NCBI RefSeq assembly: GCF_013408305.1
Contig: NZ_JACBZS010000001.1
Location: forward strand, 1,674,001 to 1,738,000
Reading direction: 5' to 3'
DNA from: Naumannella cuiyingiana
GTDB lineage: Bacteria; Actinomycetota; Actinomycetes; Propionibacteriales; Propionibacteriaceae
DNA length: 64,000 nt
Shown: one piece after another, positions 1 through 8,078 of the stretch
Position numbering within the stretch: position 1 is the stretch's first letter
Layout: every line of letters begins with the position of its first letter
Notes under the pieces: model-generated
The model's input: only the letters and a program-made list of their open reading frames with translations
Databases searched by the model: none
Told to the model about the DNA's origin: nothing
Made by a program: the position numbers and the translations under genes

Positions 1-246
1 GATACCGGGCGGCCTGTTGCCGGCGCTGCGGATCACTTCGTCGTGGACGGCGTCGCTGCGGTGGGTCGCGACCGCTTCGATGAGGTCTGACTTGGTGGGG
101 AACTCGCGGTACATGCTCGTCTTCGACACGCGTGCAGCCGATGCGATCTCGGTCATTCCGATCGACGGGATGACGTTCGACGCGAACAGCCGGGTCGCCG
201 CCTGCATGATCCGCGGTCGTGGGTTGCGGAACCTCGATTCAGTCAT
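1..246 (-). CDS. TetR/AcrR-family regulator (C-terminus beyond window)
   Basis: Only the first 82 codons are inside the window. They read MTESRFRNPRPRIMQAATRL and continue into a typical TetR helix-turn-helix (GMTEIASAARVSKTSMYREF followed by PTKSDL), so this is the DNA-binding half of a dimeric repressor. The ATG at 246 is preceded by a GGGAGG-like ribosome site. The gene is divergent from the MFS gene at 327, with a palindrome at 301-315 between them, which suggests it represses that pump and itself. The ligand cannot be inferred because the effector domain is missing. Confidence 0.85.
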   Translation of the reverse strand, partial: MTESRFRNPRPRIMQAATRLFASNVIPSIGMTEIASAARVSKTSMYREFPTKSDLIEAVATHRSDAVHDEVIRSAGNRPPGI

Positions 247-300
247 CCGGGCCTCCCTAGGTTTCGTCCAGTGTGGAACCTGCGCTGCCGGTTGTGCCAA

Positions 301-315
301 ACGATACTCCATCGT
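301..315. promoter_or_regulatory. Inverted repeat, probable TetR operator
   Basis: ACGATACTCCATCGT has perfect 5-bp arms and a 5-bp spacer. It sits inside a wider imperfect palindrome (298-323) with CAAAC and GTTTG at its ends. It lies 11 bp before the MFS start and between divergent TetR and MFS genes, the usual place for an autoregulated repressor site. Confidence 0.5.
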
Positions 316-326
316 ACTGTTTGTGT

Positions 327-1511
327 ATGGGAAGGACATCGGTAGCCGCACTCTGGGTCGCCGTCTTCTGCGGCTACGTCGCGCTCGGTGCCACCATTCA
401 AGTACTCCCCGGCTACGTCACCGGCGCGCTCGGCGGAACGCTGACGGCTGCAGGGCTCGCGGTGGGAATCGCCTTCGCAGCGACAGCGCTGACGAGACCG
501 GTGGCAGGCTGGCTCGCCGACGGCGCCCACTCACGCCCGGTCGTTGCGACGGGCGGCGTCCTGACCGCCCTTGGCGGCGCTGGGCATCTTCTAGCGACGA
601 CGATCCCCGAGATCCTGCTCGCGCGCGTGGTGATGGGCGCCGGCGAGGCAGCCCTGTTCTCCGCTGCACTGCCGTGGGTCCTGTCCTCCATCCCGGCGGA
701 CAGGAAGGGAGCGATGGCGGGCTGGTTCGGCCTGTCGATGTGGGGCGGCCTCGCTGTGGGTCCCGTGGTCGGCAGCGCAATCAGCGATGCGACCGGATCG
801 GCGAGATCGGTCTGGTGGACGGTCACCGCGCTCGGGATTGTTTCTCTGATCTTCGCCGTGAGCGTGCGGGCTGGCCAAACACCGTCTCCTGCGCGTCCTT
901 CGTTCACACTGCGCGGGCTGTTGCCCTGGGGCGCGAGCGCCCCAGGGGCCGTGTTCGGTCTGTCCGCCTACGGTTACGGCGCGATCAACGCGATAATCGT
1001 GCTCTACCTCGCGAACCTGCGCTCCGGCGCCTCACACTACGTCCTGGGTGTCTTCGCCGCCGCCTTCCTGATCACGCGCTTCTTCGGAAGCCCCCTGGTG
1101 ACTCGCTGGGGCGGGAAGCGTGTGTGGGGCGCGATGCTCGCGGTCGAGACCGTCGGGTTGGCGATCATCGCGATTCCCTCAGCCGGAGTCGTCGGGATTG
1201 TGGCGGGGACGGCGTTGGCCGCAGTCGGAGTGTCACTGATGTTCCCGGCGACCGTCGCCGTGACGCTCGACCGAGCCGGCCCCAAGGCGCCGGGCACCTC
1301 GGTGGCGGTCATGGCGTCCTTCTGGGATCTCGGTCTGATGGTGGCGGGCCCGCTCAGCGGAGCGGTCGCGAGCCGCTTCGACTACCCATCGGCCTTCGCT
1401 CTCGCTGCGGCAGTATCGTTCGCCGCACTGCTGGCCTCCGCCGCTGTCAGGAGCACTGCCAAACACGAAGTGCACCAGCCGGCTACTCACGAATCGGGGG
1501 GTCGACAATGA
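327..1511 (+). CDS. MFS transporter (DHA1-like efflux)
   Basis: This 394-aa protein is almost entirely hydrophobic helices, as expected for a 12-helix major facilitator. The loop after helix 2 reads GWLADGAHSRPVV, a variant of the GxLaDrxGrr motif. I chose ATG 327 (MGRTSVAALWV), because upstream codons would overlap the operator at 301-315. The stop overlaps the start of the flavin protein (ATGA at 1508), so the two are probably co-translated. Export of a small toxic compound is inferred from the divergent TetR; the substrate is unknown. Confidence 0.8.
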   Translation: MGRTSVAALWVAVFCGYVALGATIQVLPGYVTGALGGTLTAAGLAVGIAFAATALTRPVAGWLADGAHSRPVVATGGVLTALGGAGHLLATTIPEILLARVVMGAGEAALFSAALPWVLSSIPADRKGAMAGWFGLSMWGGLAVGPVVGSAISDATGSARSVWWTVTALGIVSLIFAVSVRAGQTPSPARPSFTLRGLLPWGASAPGAVFGLSAYGYGAINAIIVLYLANLRSGASHYVLGVFAAAFLITRFFGSPLVTRWGGKRVWGAMLAVETVGLAIIAIPSAGVVGIVAGTALAAVGVSLMFPATVAVTLDRAGPKAPGTSVAVMASFWDLGLMVAGPLSGAVASRFDYPSAFALAAAVSFAALLASAAVRSTAKHEVHQPATHESGGRQ

Positions 1512-2062
1512 CGGGATTCTCGAAGATCGCCTACACCTCCTCGGTCAGGCGGCAGCAGCACGACCACGGCAGCCGGAACGCGATTGCCAGAACGGAGACC
1601 GACGACGTCTTCGCCGGGCTGACCGCTCAGGAGCAGGCTTTCATCGGCGCTCGCGACGAGTTCTACCTCGGCACGATCAACGCCGACGGCTGGCCGTACA
1701 TCCAATACAAGTCCGGGCCAAAAGGGTTCGTCGAATGCTCCGCCGGCCCCAGCGGCGCCGTGGACACGCTCCGCTACCTTGAGGTGGCGGGCAACCGACA
1801 GTACGTGTCGTTCGGCAACCTTGAGGACAATCCCAAGCTCTCCCTGTTCTTCATCGACTACGTTCGGCGAATGAGGCTCAAGATCTTCGGCCTGGGCTCG
1901 CTCGAGCAGCACCCTGCCGGGGCGAACGGCCGGATCTCGACGGTGATCAGGATCCGCGTCGAAGCGTCGACCTGGAACTGCCCGAAGTCGATCATCCCGA
2001 GGTTCTCCGTGGATGAGCTTGTCGAGCTCGGCGTCCGAGCCCCCGCAGCACCCGGGCGCTGA
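1508..2062 (+). CDS. Pyridoxamine 5'-phosphate oxidase-family FMN-binding protein
   Basis: This 184-aa protein has the split-barrel flavin fold signature: FYLGTINADGWPYIQYKSG (substrate/FMN strand-turn), then GNRQYVSFGNLEDNPKLSLF and a strand IDYVRRMRLKIFG. Proteins of this type are FMN- or F420-binding reductases and oxidases. It is translationally coupled to the MFS pump before it, so modification plus export of one compound is plausible. No substrate can be read from the sequence. The C-terminus (VELGVRAPAAPGR) looks unstructured. Confidence 0.75.
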   Translation: MTGFSKIAYTSSVRRQQHDHGSRNAIARTETDDVFAGLTAQEQAFIGARDEFYLGTINADGWPYIQYKSGPKGFVECSAGPSGAVDTLRYLEVAGNRQYVSFGNLEDNPKLSLFFIDYVRRMRLKIFGLGSLEQHPAGANGRISTVIRIRVEASTWNCPKSIIPRFSVDELVELGVRAPAAPGR

Positions 2063-2081
2063 TACCGGCCTGGCGCGGCTT

Positions 2082-2675
2082 CTACTGCCCCTTGGCCAAC
2101 GATGAGGCAAGGAGGGTCTCGGCGGCACGACGGGCGTCAGCGCCTGCTGCGCCGTCGCCATCGATCTGGGTGACGACCGTGGCGCCTTCAATCAGCAGCA
2201 GAAGCTGGCGGGCCAGTGGTACCGGTTCGGGCACTCCCGCCTCGATCAACAGGCGCTCGAGCAAATCTCGATACCGCGCAAGGTGTCCCCGGGTGACCTC
2301 GTGCGCTGACAGGCCGCCACGGCTGTCAGCGGCATAATTGATCACCGCGCACCCGCGGAAACCCTGTTCGGCGAACCAGCGGGTGAGAAGATCGAAAAGT
2401 GCCAGTACGCGCGTCGGCCCTGGATCAAGGGGCGCAAGCGACTGCAGCAACCAGGCATGGATCCGGTCGCTGCGCTCGCGGGCAACAGCCGCAGCGAGGC
2501 CCTCCTTGGACTCGAAGTACCGGTAGATCGTCAGCTGCGATGCGTTCGACGCCGTTGCGATCTCCCGCATTCCTACCGCGGCCAGGCTGCGGTCGTAGAA
2601 CAACCGCGCGGCGGCATCAAGCACCCGCGCACGCGTCGCGCGGGGGTCGATCGTCGCCCCTGCCTGCACCGGCAT
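2082..2675 (-). CDS. TetR/AcrR-family regulator
   Basis: This 197-aa protein begins MPVQAGATIDPRATRARVLD; GAGGCGAGG lies 6 nt before the ATG, better placed than for the in-frame start 57 nt upstream. The HTH reads MREIATASNASQLTIYRYFE, then SKEGLAAAV, typical of TetR. The C-terminal part contains a single Cys (FRGCAVINYAADSRGG), as in AcrR relatives sensing small molecules. It lies 81 bp downstream of the MFS gene on the same strand, so the pump and its regulator probably share one transcript. The palindrome at 4067-4078 is its likely target. Confidence 0.85.
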   Translation of the reverse strand: MPVQAGATIDPRATRARVLDAAARLFYDRSLAAVGMREIATASNASQLTIYRYFESKEGLAAAVARERSDRIHAWLLQSLAPLDPGPTRVLALFDLLTRWFAEQGFRGCAVINYAADSRGGLSAHEVTRGHLARYRDLLERLLIEAGVPEPVPLARQLLLLIEGATVVTQIDGDGAAGADARRAAETLLASSLAKGQ

Positions 2676-2756
2676 TACATACCTCGCCTCAGTTCGATCG
2701 AGACCACTCTCAATCACCCGGGTAGGTCCCACCCAAGCCTAGCCCGGCGCGGTGTG

Positions 2757-3995
2757 CTAGGCGTCTGGCGCTGTCGAAGTTTCGGCGGCGCGGGCGCTGT
2801 GGTCATCTGCGGGCGAGCGCTCCGATCGTCCTGAACCCCATGCCACCAGACTTGCTGCGATCGCGAAGCCGGCGGCGACCGGAAGGATGTAAGCGGGAGA
2901 TGTCGTGGTGGACAGGATGATCGCGCCGATGACGCTCGATGAGAAGTTCCCCAGGTAGGCCGTGGAGAGGTTGAGCGCCGACACCAAAGGAGCACCACCG
3001 GCAGGTGCGTAGGCGGTGATGCGGTGCTGCTGGGGGCCGATCACGGAGAAGCACACGAAACCGCTCAGCGCATGCAGCACTGCGGCCAAGGCGAAGTCGG
3101 CACGGGCAGTGAGCATCACAAGAAACACGATGGCAATCCCCGACGTCGCCGCGATGACCACGACCCGCGGACCGAAGCGGTCGGCGAGCCGACCGGATAT
3201 GAGATTGCCTGCGGTGGCGAAGATTCCGAAGATCATCAGAAGTGCTGCCAACTTGCTCTGATCACCTCCGGTGGCAAGTTCGAAGACCTTGCTCATATAG
3301 GTGAACGGCAAGAAGACGCCGACGAAGGCAAGGAGCGTGACCGCAAGGACCTTCAGCACCCGAGGGTCGCCGAGGGGAGCCATGCGCTCGCGGAGGCTGG
3401 CTGTCTGGTCGACCTTGATCGGCGGCAGCAACGCGGCGATGGCGACAGCGATGACCGCGGCAATCACCGTGATGAACCAGATCGCGGCTTGCCACCCCCA
3501 CTGCTTCCCGATCAACGTCCCCAGTGGTGCACCGAGCACGAGCGAGAGGGTCGATCCGGCTGTCACCATGGAGATCGCACTGCCCCGACGCTCCTCGCCG
3601 GCAAGAAGGGAGGCGGTGGCGACCGCATTCGCGGCGAACAGGGCCGCGCCCGCGCCGGCAAGTACACGCGATGCGAGAACGAGTGCGTAGCTCCCAGCCA
3701 GCGCGGTCACGGCATTGCCCACGCCGAGCAGGACCAGGCCGGTGACCAACGTCCGCCGTCTCGACCATCTGCCCGTGACGGTGGCGAGTACCGGGGACAG
3801 CAACGCGTAAACCAGCGCGAACACGCTGACCAACTGGCCCGTCGCGGCGCTGCTGACATGCAAGGTCGAGCCGATTTCCGGCAGCAGTCCGACGATGACG
3901 TAGCCGTCGGTGCCGACCGCGAACGCACCAAGAGCCAAGATCGCCGTTCGCGGCCTCCAGTCCTGGCTGAGATGAGTCTTCGGTTCATCGGACAT
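2757..3995 (-). CDS. MFS transporter (DHA1, chloramphenicol/arabinose efflux type)
   Basis: The protein has 412 aa with 12 hydrophobic segments and starts MSDEPKTHLSQDWRPRTAIL. Helix 1 (ALGAFAVGTDGYVIVGLLPE) and helix 2-3 (ATGQLVSVFALVYALLSPVL) match the Cml/AraJ subgroup. ATG 3995 has GGGGA just upstream. An in-frame ATG 87 nt earlier would place the palindromic operator inside the coding region, which argues against it. Export of an amphiphilic drug or sugar derivative is family knowledge; the real substrate is unknown. A co-oriented TetR gene follows. Confidence 0.82.
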   Translation of the reverse strand: MSDEPKTHLSQDWRPRTAILALGAFAVGTDGYVIVGLLPEIGSTLHVSSAATGQLVSVFALVYALLSPVLATVTGRWSRRRTLVTGLVLLGVGNAVTALAGSYALVLASRVLAGAGAALFAANAVATASLLAGEERRGSAISMVTAGSTLSLVLGAPLGTLIGKQWGWQAAIWFITVIAAVIAVAIAALLPPIKVDQTASLRERMAPLGDPRVLKVLAVTLLAFVGVFLPFTYMSKVFELATGGDQSKLAALLMIFGIFATAGNLISGRLADRFGPRVVVIAATSGIAIVFLVMLTARADFALAAVLHALSGFVCFSVIGPQQHRITAYAPAGGAPLVSALNLSTAYLGNFSSSVIGAIILSTTTSPAYILPVAAGFAIAASLVAWGSGRSERSPADDHSARAAETSTAPDA

Positions 3996-4066
3996 TTCGA
4001 GGTCCCCGTCGCTGGTTGCTGATCCGCGCGCCGCAAGCACACCTGCGCGATCCCTATTACGCACAG

Positions 4067-4078
4067 TAACGCTCGTTA
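4067..4078. promoter_or_regulatory. Palindrome TAACG-CT-CGTTA, probable TetR operator
   Basis: TAACGCTCGTTA has perfect 5-bp arms around two bases. A second half-site ATTACG lies at 4056-4061, forming a wider dyad ATTACG...CGTTAT. It is 72 bp upstream of the MFS start at 3995. The surrounding 3996-4188 holds no gene and marks the change from lower-GC, foreign-looking DNA (left) to host-like DNA (right). Confidence 0.5.
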
Positions 4079-4188
4079 TCATCTAGATCAACGATTCGAG
4101 CCGCACTGGGTCGGCCCCCGTCGAGTACTCGGTCGATCGCTTCCGCGCCTCACCTCGTCGCCGGGCGGCTTCGGTAGCGTGGGGCCGC

Positions 4189-5199
4189 GTGACGGGAACG
4201 ACACTGCGCATCGACGAGGCGGCCTGGCGTACCTCCCTGGATCGGGTACGCGACGCAACGCCCGGCCTGGTGCCGGTGGCGAAGGGCAACGGCTACGGCT
4301 TCGGGCTTCCGCGGCTGGCCGCGGAGGCGACCCGGCTCGGCGCCGACACCATCGCGGTGGGTACGCCGGGCGAGCTCGACGCGGTCGCCGACCGGTTCCC
4401 CGGCACGATCGTCGTGCTCACTCCCTGGCCCGGTGCGCCGGCCGACGACCCGCGGATCGTGCCGACGATCAGCCGCCTCGACGAGTTGCGCCGCCTCGCC
4501 GCCTCCGACAACCGGCCCCGCGCCCTGGTCGAGGTCGCGACCTCGATGCGGCGGCACGGTCTCGCGCCGGCCGAGCTCGCCGACGCCGCCCCACTGATCG
4601 ACCGCCTCGACTTCGCCGGCTGGACGATCCACCTGCCGATCGGCGATACCTCCGCCGAGGCCGTCGATCTTGCGCGCACCGCCACCGCGGCCCGCCCGGC
4701 ACCGCTCTGGTTCTCCCATGTCGGTGCCGACCGGGTTGCCCGGATCGGCGCCGAGCTCGGGGTGGAGACCCGCCTGCGGCTGGGCACCGGGTTGTGGCTG
4801 GCGGACCCGTCCGCCTACCGCGCCACCTCGACCGTGCTCGATGTCCATCGGGTACGCCGGGGCGAGCGCGCGGGCTATCGGCAGCGCAAGGTGCCGGGCG
4901 ACGGCTGGGTCGTCGTGGTCTCGGGCGGCACGGCGAACGGCATCGGTCTGGAGGCCCCGACCGCCGCGACCACGCTCCGGCAGCGTCTCACCGCGGTGGC
5001 CGGGGGCGGCCTGGCGGCGACCGGCCGCGCGCTGTCGCCGTTCGAGCTCGACGGCCGCAAGCGCTGGTTCCTGGAGCCGCCGCACATGCAGTCCTCGCTG
5101 ATCTTCCTGCCGGCGGGCTCCGCTCCCCCGGCGATCGGCGACGAGGTGCCCGTCACCGTGCGGATGACGACCTACCTGCCGGACGCGACCGCGGCCTGA
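4189..5199 (+). CDS. Alanine racemase-like PLP-dependent protein (fold type III)
   Basis: This 336-aa protein carries LVPVAKGNGYGFG near residue 32, equivalent to the VVKANAYGHG lysine segment by which alanine racemases bind pyridoxal phosphate. The TIM-barrel half continues with SMRRHGL (a racemase substrate-site motif) and LRLGTGLWL. The C-terminal third (GRKRWFLEPPHMQSSLIFLP) is a beta domain but I do not see the usual catalytic tyrosine context of Alr. Start is GTG 4189. It may act on an amino acid other than alanine, or be a wall-related paralogue. The ATPase gene follows after 4 bp, so they form an operon. Confidence 0.65.
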   Translation: MTGTTLRIDEAAWRTSLDRVRDATPGLVPVAKGNGYGFGLPRLAAEATRLGADTIAVGTPGELDAVADRFPGTIVVLTPWPGAPADDPRIVPTISRLDELRRLAASDNRPRALVEVATSMRRHGLAPAELADAAPLIDRLDFAGWTIHLPIGDTSAEAVDLARTATAARPAPLWFSHVGADRVARIGAELGVETRLRLGTGLWLADPSAYRATSTVLDVHRVRRGERAGYRQRKVPGDGWVVVVSGGTANGIGLEAPTAATTLRQRLTAVAGGGLAATGRALSPFELDGRKRWFLEPPHMQSSLIFLPAGSAPPAIGDEVPVTVRMTTYLPDATAA

Positions 5200-5203
5200 G
5201 CCG

Positions 5204-5923
5204 ATGGCGTTCGAGCAGCACGCGCTGGTACGCGTGAGCGGCCGCGCCGATCACGACCTCGACCCGTCGAGCCATCCCGCGAGGATCCCCGCTGTGGCCC
5301 AACTGCTCGCCGAGGGTCTCGACCTGTCCCCCACCGCGACCTTCCTGGTCGGGGAGAACGGCTCCGGCAAGTCCACGCTGATCGAGGCGATCGCGACCGC
5401 GTACGGCCTGTCCCCCGAGGGCGGCACCGCCCACGGGCTGCACTCGACGCGGCCGACGGAGTCGCCGCTGTCCGGCGCGCTGCAACTGCACCGCGGGCTC
5501 GGCCCGCGCAACGGCTTCTTCCTGCGCGCGGAGACCATGCACGGCTGGTTCAGCTTCATCGAGCAGTACGGCCGCCATCCCGACTATCACGCGATGAGCC
5601 ACGGCGAATCCTTCAGCGCGGTGATCGACTGGGCGATCAACCCGCGCTTCCCCGGTCTGCTGGTGCTCGACGAGCCCGAGGCCGCCTTGTCCTTCTCCTC
5701 CACCCTGCGCCTGATCGGAGCGCTCGATCAGGCGACCAGGATCGGGATCCAGGTGCTCTGCGCGACCCACTCGCCGATCCTGGCCTCGCTACCCGGCGCG
5801 ACGATCATCGAGCTCGACGAGCGGGGGTACGCCCAGACGAGCTGGGATGACCTTGAACTGGTCCAGCACTGGCGTCGCTATCTCGATGCGCCCGGCCGCT
5901 ATCTGCGCCACCTGCTGGACTGA
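5204..5923 (+). CDS. AAA/ABC-type predicted ATPase (COG3910-like)
   Basis: The 239-aa protein has a complete P-loop GENGSGKST near residue 49, an ABC-like signature SHGES, Walker B LLVLDEPEAA, and a switch histidine in ATHSPIL, so it should hydrolyse ATP. It lacks any transmembrane segment. Stand-alone ATPases of this small family are widespread but their role is unsettled. It follows the racemase-like gene after 4 bp. Its last 119 bp overlap, on the opposite strand, the end of the MFS gene at 5805-7517. Confidence 0.75.
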   Translation: MAFEQHALVRVSGRADHDLDPSSHPARIPAVAQLLAEGLDLSPTATFLVGENGSGKSTLIEAIATAYGLSPEGGTAHGLHSTRPTESPLSGALQLHRGLGPRNGFFLRAETMHGWFSFIEQYGRHPDYHAMSHGESFSAVIDWAINPRFPGLLVLDEPEAALSFSSTLRLIGALDQATRIGIQVLCATHSPILASLPGATIIELDERGYAQTSWDDLELVQHWRRYLDAPGRYLRHLLD

Positions 5924-7517
5924 CGCCCGCGGTCGCCGGGGTCCTGTTCGGGTTCGGCACCGATCGGTCGGGCGCTGGCTTCAGGTCGATCGTGTCGCGC
6001 AGCGGCTGCTCCACGACGATGATCACCGCCACCAGCGAGGCGGCCGCGACGATCCCGGCGACCAGGAACAACTGGCCGAACGAATCGCCGTAGGCGAAGT
6101 GGATCACCTGCCGCACGGCCGGCGGCAGCGCGGACAGGTCAAGGCTCCCGCCACCGCCCCCCGCCAGCGAAGGATCGATGCCGATCGACCGCAGGCCGTC
6201 GACCACGCGTTGCTGCACGTGATTGGCCAGCAGCGCCCCGAGCATCGAGACCCCCACGGCGCCGCCGAGCGAACGGAAGAACGCGACCGTCGCCGAGGCC
6301 GCACCCATGTCCTTCAGGGCGACCGTGTTCTGCACCGCCAGCACCGTGTTCTGCAGCAGGCCGCCGACCCCGATGCCCATCACGAACATGTACACCGCAA
6401 CCAGCGGGTACGCAGTCGCATGATCGATGGTGCTGAGCGCGAACAGGCCGATCACCAGCATCACCGCACTGATCACCATGATCGGCTTCCAGCGACCGGT
6501 TCGGCTGACGAGCTGCCCGCTGATCGTCGTGGACAGCATCTGCGCGATGATCAACGGAATGGTCATCAGTCCGGCGGTGGTCGGTGCGAAGCCGCCGGCG
6601 AGTTGGAAGTACTGGGTCATGAACGTGCCACCGGTGAACATCGCCACCCCGGCGCCGATCGCGGTGATGATCATCAGCGCGGTCGTCCGGTTGCCCAGCA
6701 CGCGCAGGGGGACCATCGGATCGGGCACCCGGAGCTCGACGAACACGGCGAGCGCGGCGGCCGCCACGGTGCCGCCGAGGAAGGCCGCCGTCTCCCAGGA
6801 GAGCCAGGCATAGTCCTGCCCGGCGAAGGTGACCCACAGCATCGGCAACGCCGCGGCGACGGCGAACAGCACGGCGCCGACATAGTCGAAGCGCACCGGC
6901 CGGCGGACGTGCGGCAGCCGCAGCGTGCGCTGCAGCACGACCGAGGAGACCAACGCCAGCGGGATCACCACGAAGAAGCACCAGCGCCAGCCGAGATGGT
7001 CGGTGATGATTCCGCCGAGCACCGGCCCGGAGACCGTGCTGACGGCCATCACCGCGCCCATGTAGCCGCTGTACCGGCCACGCTCGCGAGGCGAGATGAT
7101 CGTCGCCATGATCGACTGGGTGAGCGCGGTCAAGCCGCCCATCGCCAACCCCTGCACGGCCCGGAAGGCCATCATCGGCGCGACGGCGACCGACAGCCCG
7201 GCGCCGATCGAGCCGACCACGAACATGATGATCGCGAGCTGAACCAACAGCTTCTTGTCGAACAGATCGGAGAGCTTGCCCCAGATCGGCGTGGAGATGG
7301 TCATCGCGAGCAGCGAGGCGGTGATCACCCAGGTGTATTGCCGCTGCGTACCGTCCAGGTCCGCCATGATCGTGGGCAGCGCGGTCGAGACGATGGTCGT
7401 GGAGACCAGGGCGGTGCCGAGCACCGACAACAGGCCGGCCATCACCTCGAGCACCTCGCGGTGGCTCAGGCGGCCGGGCGCCGGCGCCGGGTCGGTCCGG
7501 CTGTCGGCCGCGGTCAT
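5805..7517 (-). CDS. MFS transporter, DHA2/EmrB-QacA type
   Basis: This 570-aa, 14-helix type pump has the DHA2 helix-1 pattern VSTTIVSTALPTIMADL, the loop WGKLSDLFDKK, and motif C GPVLGGIITDHLGWRW. It starts at ATG 7517, overlapping the MarR stop by 4 bp, so translation is coupled. The last ~65 residues (from PAPDRSVPNPNRT on) are hydrophilic, Pro/Ser/Arg-rich and largely antisense to the ATPase gene. A lost stop codon would explain this tail. Drug export under MarR control is the likely role. Confidence 0.85.
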   Translation of the reverse strand: MTAADSRTDPAPAPGRLSHREVLEVMAGLLSVLGTALVSTTIVSTALPTIMADLDGTQRQYTWVITASLLAMTISTPIWGKLSDLFDKKLLVQLAIIMFVVGSIGAGLSVAVAPMMAFRAVQGLAMGGLTALTQSIMATIISPRERGRYSGYMGAVMAVSTVSGPVLGGIITDHLGWRWCFFVVIPLALVSSVVLQRTLRLPHVRRPVRFDYVGAVLFAVAAALPMLWVTFAGQDYAWLSWETAAFLGGTVAAAALAVFVELRVPDPMVPLRVLGNRTTALMIITAIGAGVAMFTGGTFMTQYFQLAGGFAPTTAGLMTIPLIIAQMLSTTISGQLVSRTGRWKPIMVISAVMLVIGLFALSTIDHATAYPLVAVYMFVMGIGVGGLLQNTVLAVQNTVALKDMGAASATVAFFRSLGGAVGVSMLGALLANHVQQRVVDGLRSIGIDPSLAGGGGGSLDLSALPPAVRQVIHFAYGDSFGQLFLVAGIVAAASLVAVIIVVEQPLRDTIDLKPAPDRSVPNPNRTPATAGVSPAGGADSGRAHRDSDASAGPVQGHPSSSGRTPARRAR

Positions 7518-7996
7518 CGGGCCGCCACCTGTGCGGTCGCGATGGGTCCGGCCTGGCCCGTGCGGCCGAACTCGCGTACCGCGTGCTCCAACCGCCCGAG
7601 GATCTCGACCGCCGTCGCCGCGTCCGCGTCGTCCCAGTCGTCGAGGTGTTCGCGCAGGAGGGCGGCCGTCCACTCCTCCCGCGCCCGCAGCGCATCCCGG
7701 CCGGCGTCGTTCAGCGCGATCCGGTACGCCCGCGCGTCATCGGGATCGGCAGCTCGCTCGACCAGGCCCTCGGCCTCCAGTGCCTGGACCGTTCGGGTGG
7801 CGACCGACGCCGCGATGCCGATCCGCGCGGCCAGGTCGCCGAGCCGCAGCGGCCCGGCGTCGCGGACCGCCTTCAGGATGCCGATCCGGGTGTTGGACAC
7901 CGTGTGCTCGCGATTGCGAGCCAGCGCCTGCAGGCTGCGGCTGAACCCGGACAGTACGCCGAGCAGCTCTCGGGCACGGGCATCGGTGAGGGGCAT
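7514..7996 (-). CDS. MarR-family regulator
   Basis: The 160-aa protein has the MarR winged helix: LRLGDLAARIGIAASVATRT (helix-turn-helix) and VERAADPDDARAYRIALNDAG (wing with the conserved DpRD/R pattern). MarR proteins bind as dimers and release DNA upon ligand or oxidant binding. It is first gene of a two-gene operon with the EmrB-type pump and sits behind a dyad at 8022-8040, so autorepression is likely. Confidence 0.87.
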   Translation of the reverse strand: MPLTDARARELLGVLSGFSRSLQALARNREHTVSNTRIGILKAVRDAGPLRLGDLAARIGIAASVATRTVQALEAEGLVERAADPDDARAYRIALNDAGRDALRAREEWTAALLREHLDDWDDADAATAVEILGRLEHAVREFGRTGQAGPIATAQVAAR

Positions 7997-8021
7997 GGGC
8001 GCACTCCACGGGAACGATTAT

Positions 8022-8040
8022 TAGTTGCTTTCGTCAACTA
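8022..8040. promoter_or_regulatory. MarR-type operator, TAGTTG-N7-CAACTA
   Basis: The site reads TAGTTGCTTTCGTCAACTA, with perfect 6-bp arms and a 7-bp spacer, as in many MarR operators (TTGN..NCAA core). It begins 26 bp upstream of the marR start. The AT-rich ATTATTAG next to it may hold the -10 element. Confidence 0.65.
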
Positions 8041-8078
8041 TAGATCTGTCTCCGGGGGCCGGCCAAATCCGTCGCCGA

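Noticed and set aside
17-2062. A 681-codon open frame on the plus strand across the first 2 kb
   Set aside because: Only its last 184 codons (from 1508) are a real gene; the rest is out of frame with the TetR and MFS genes, which have clear motifs.
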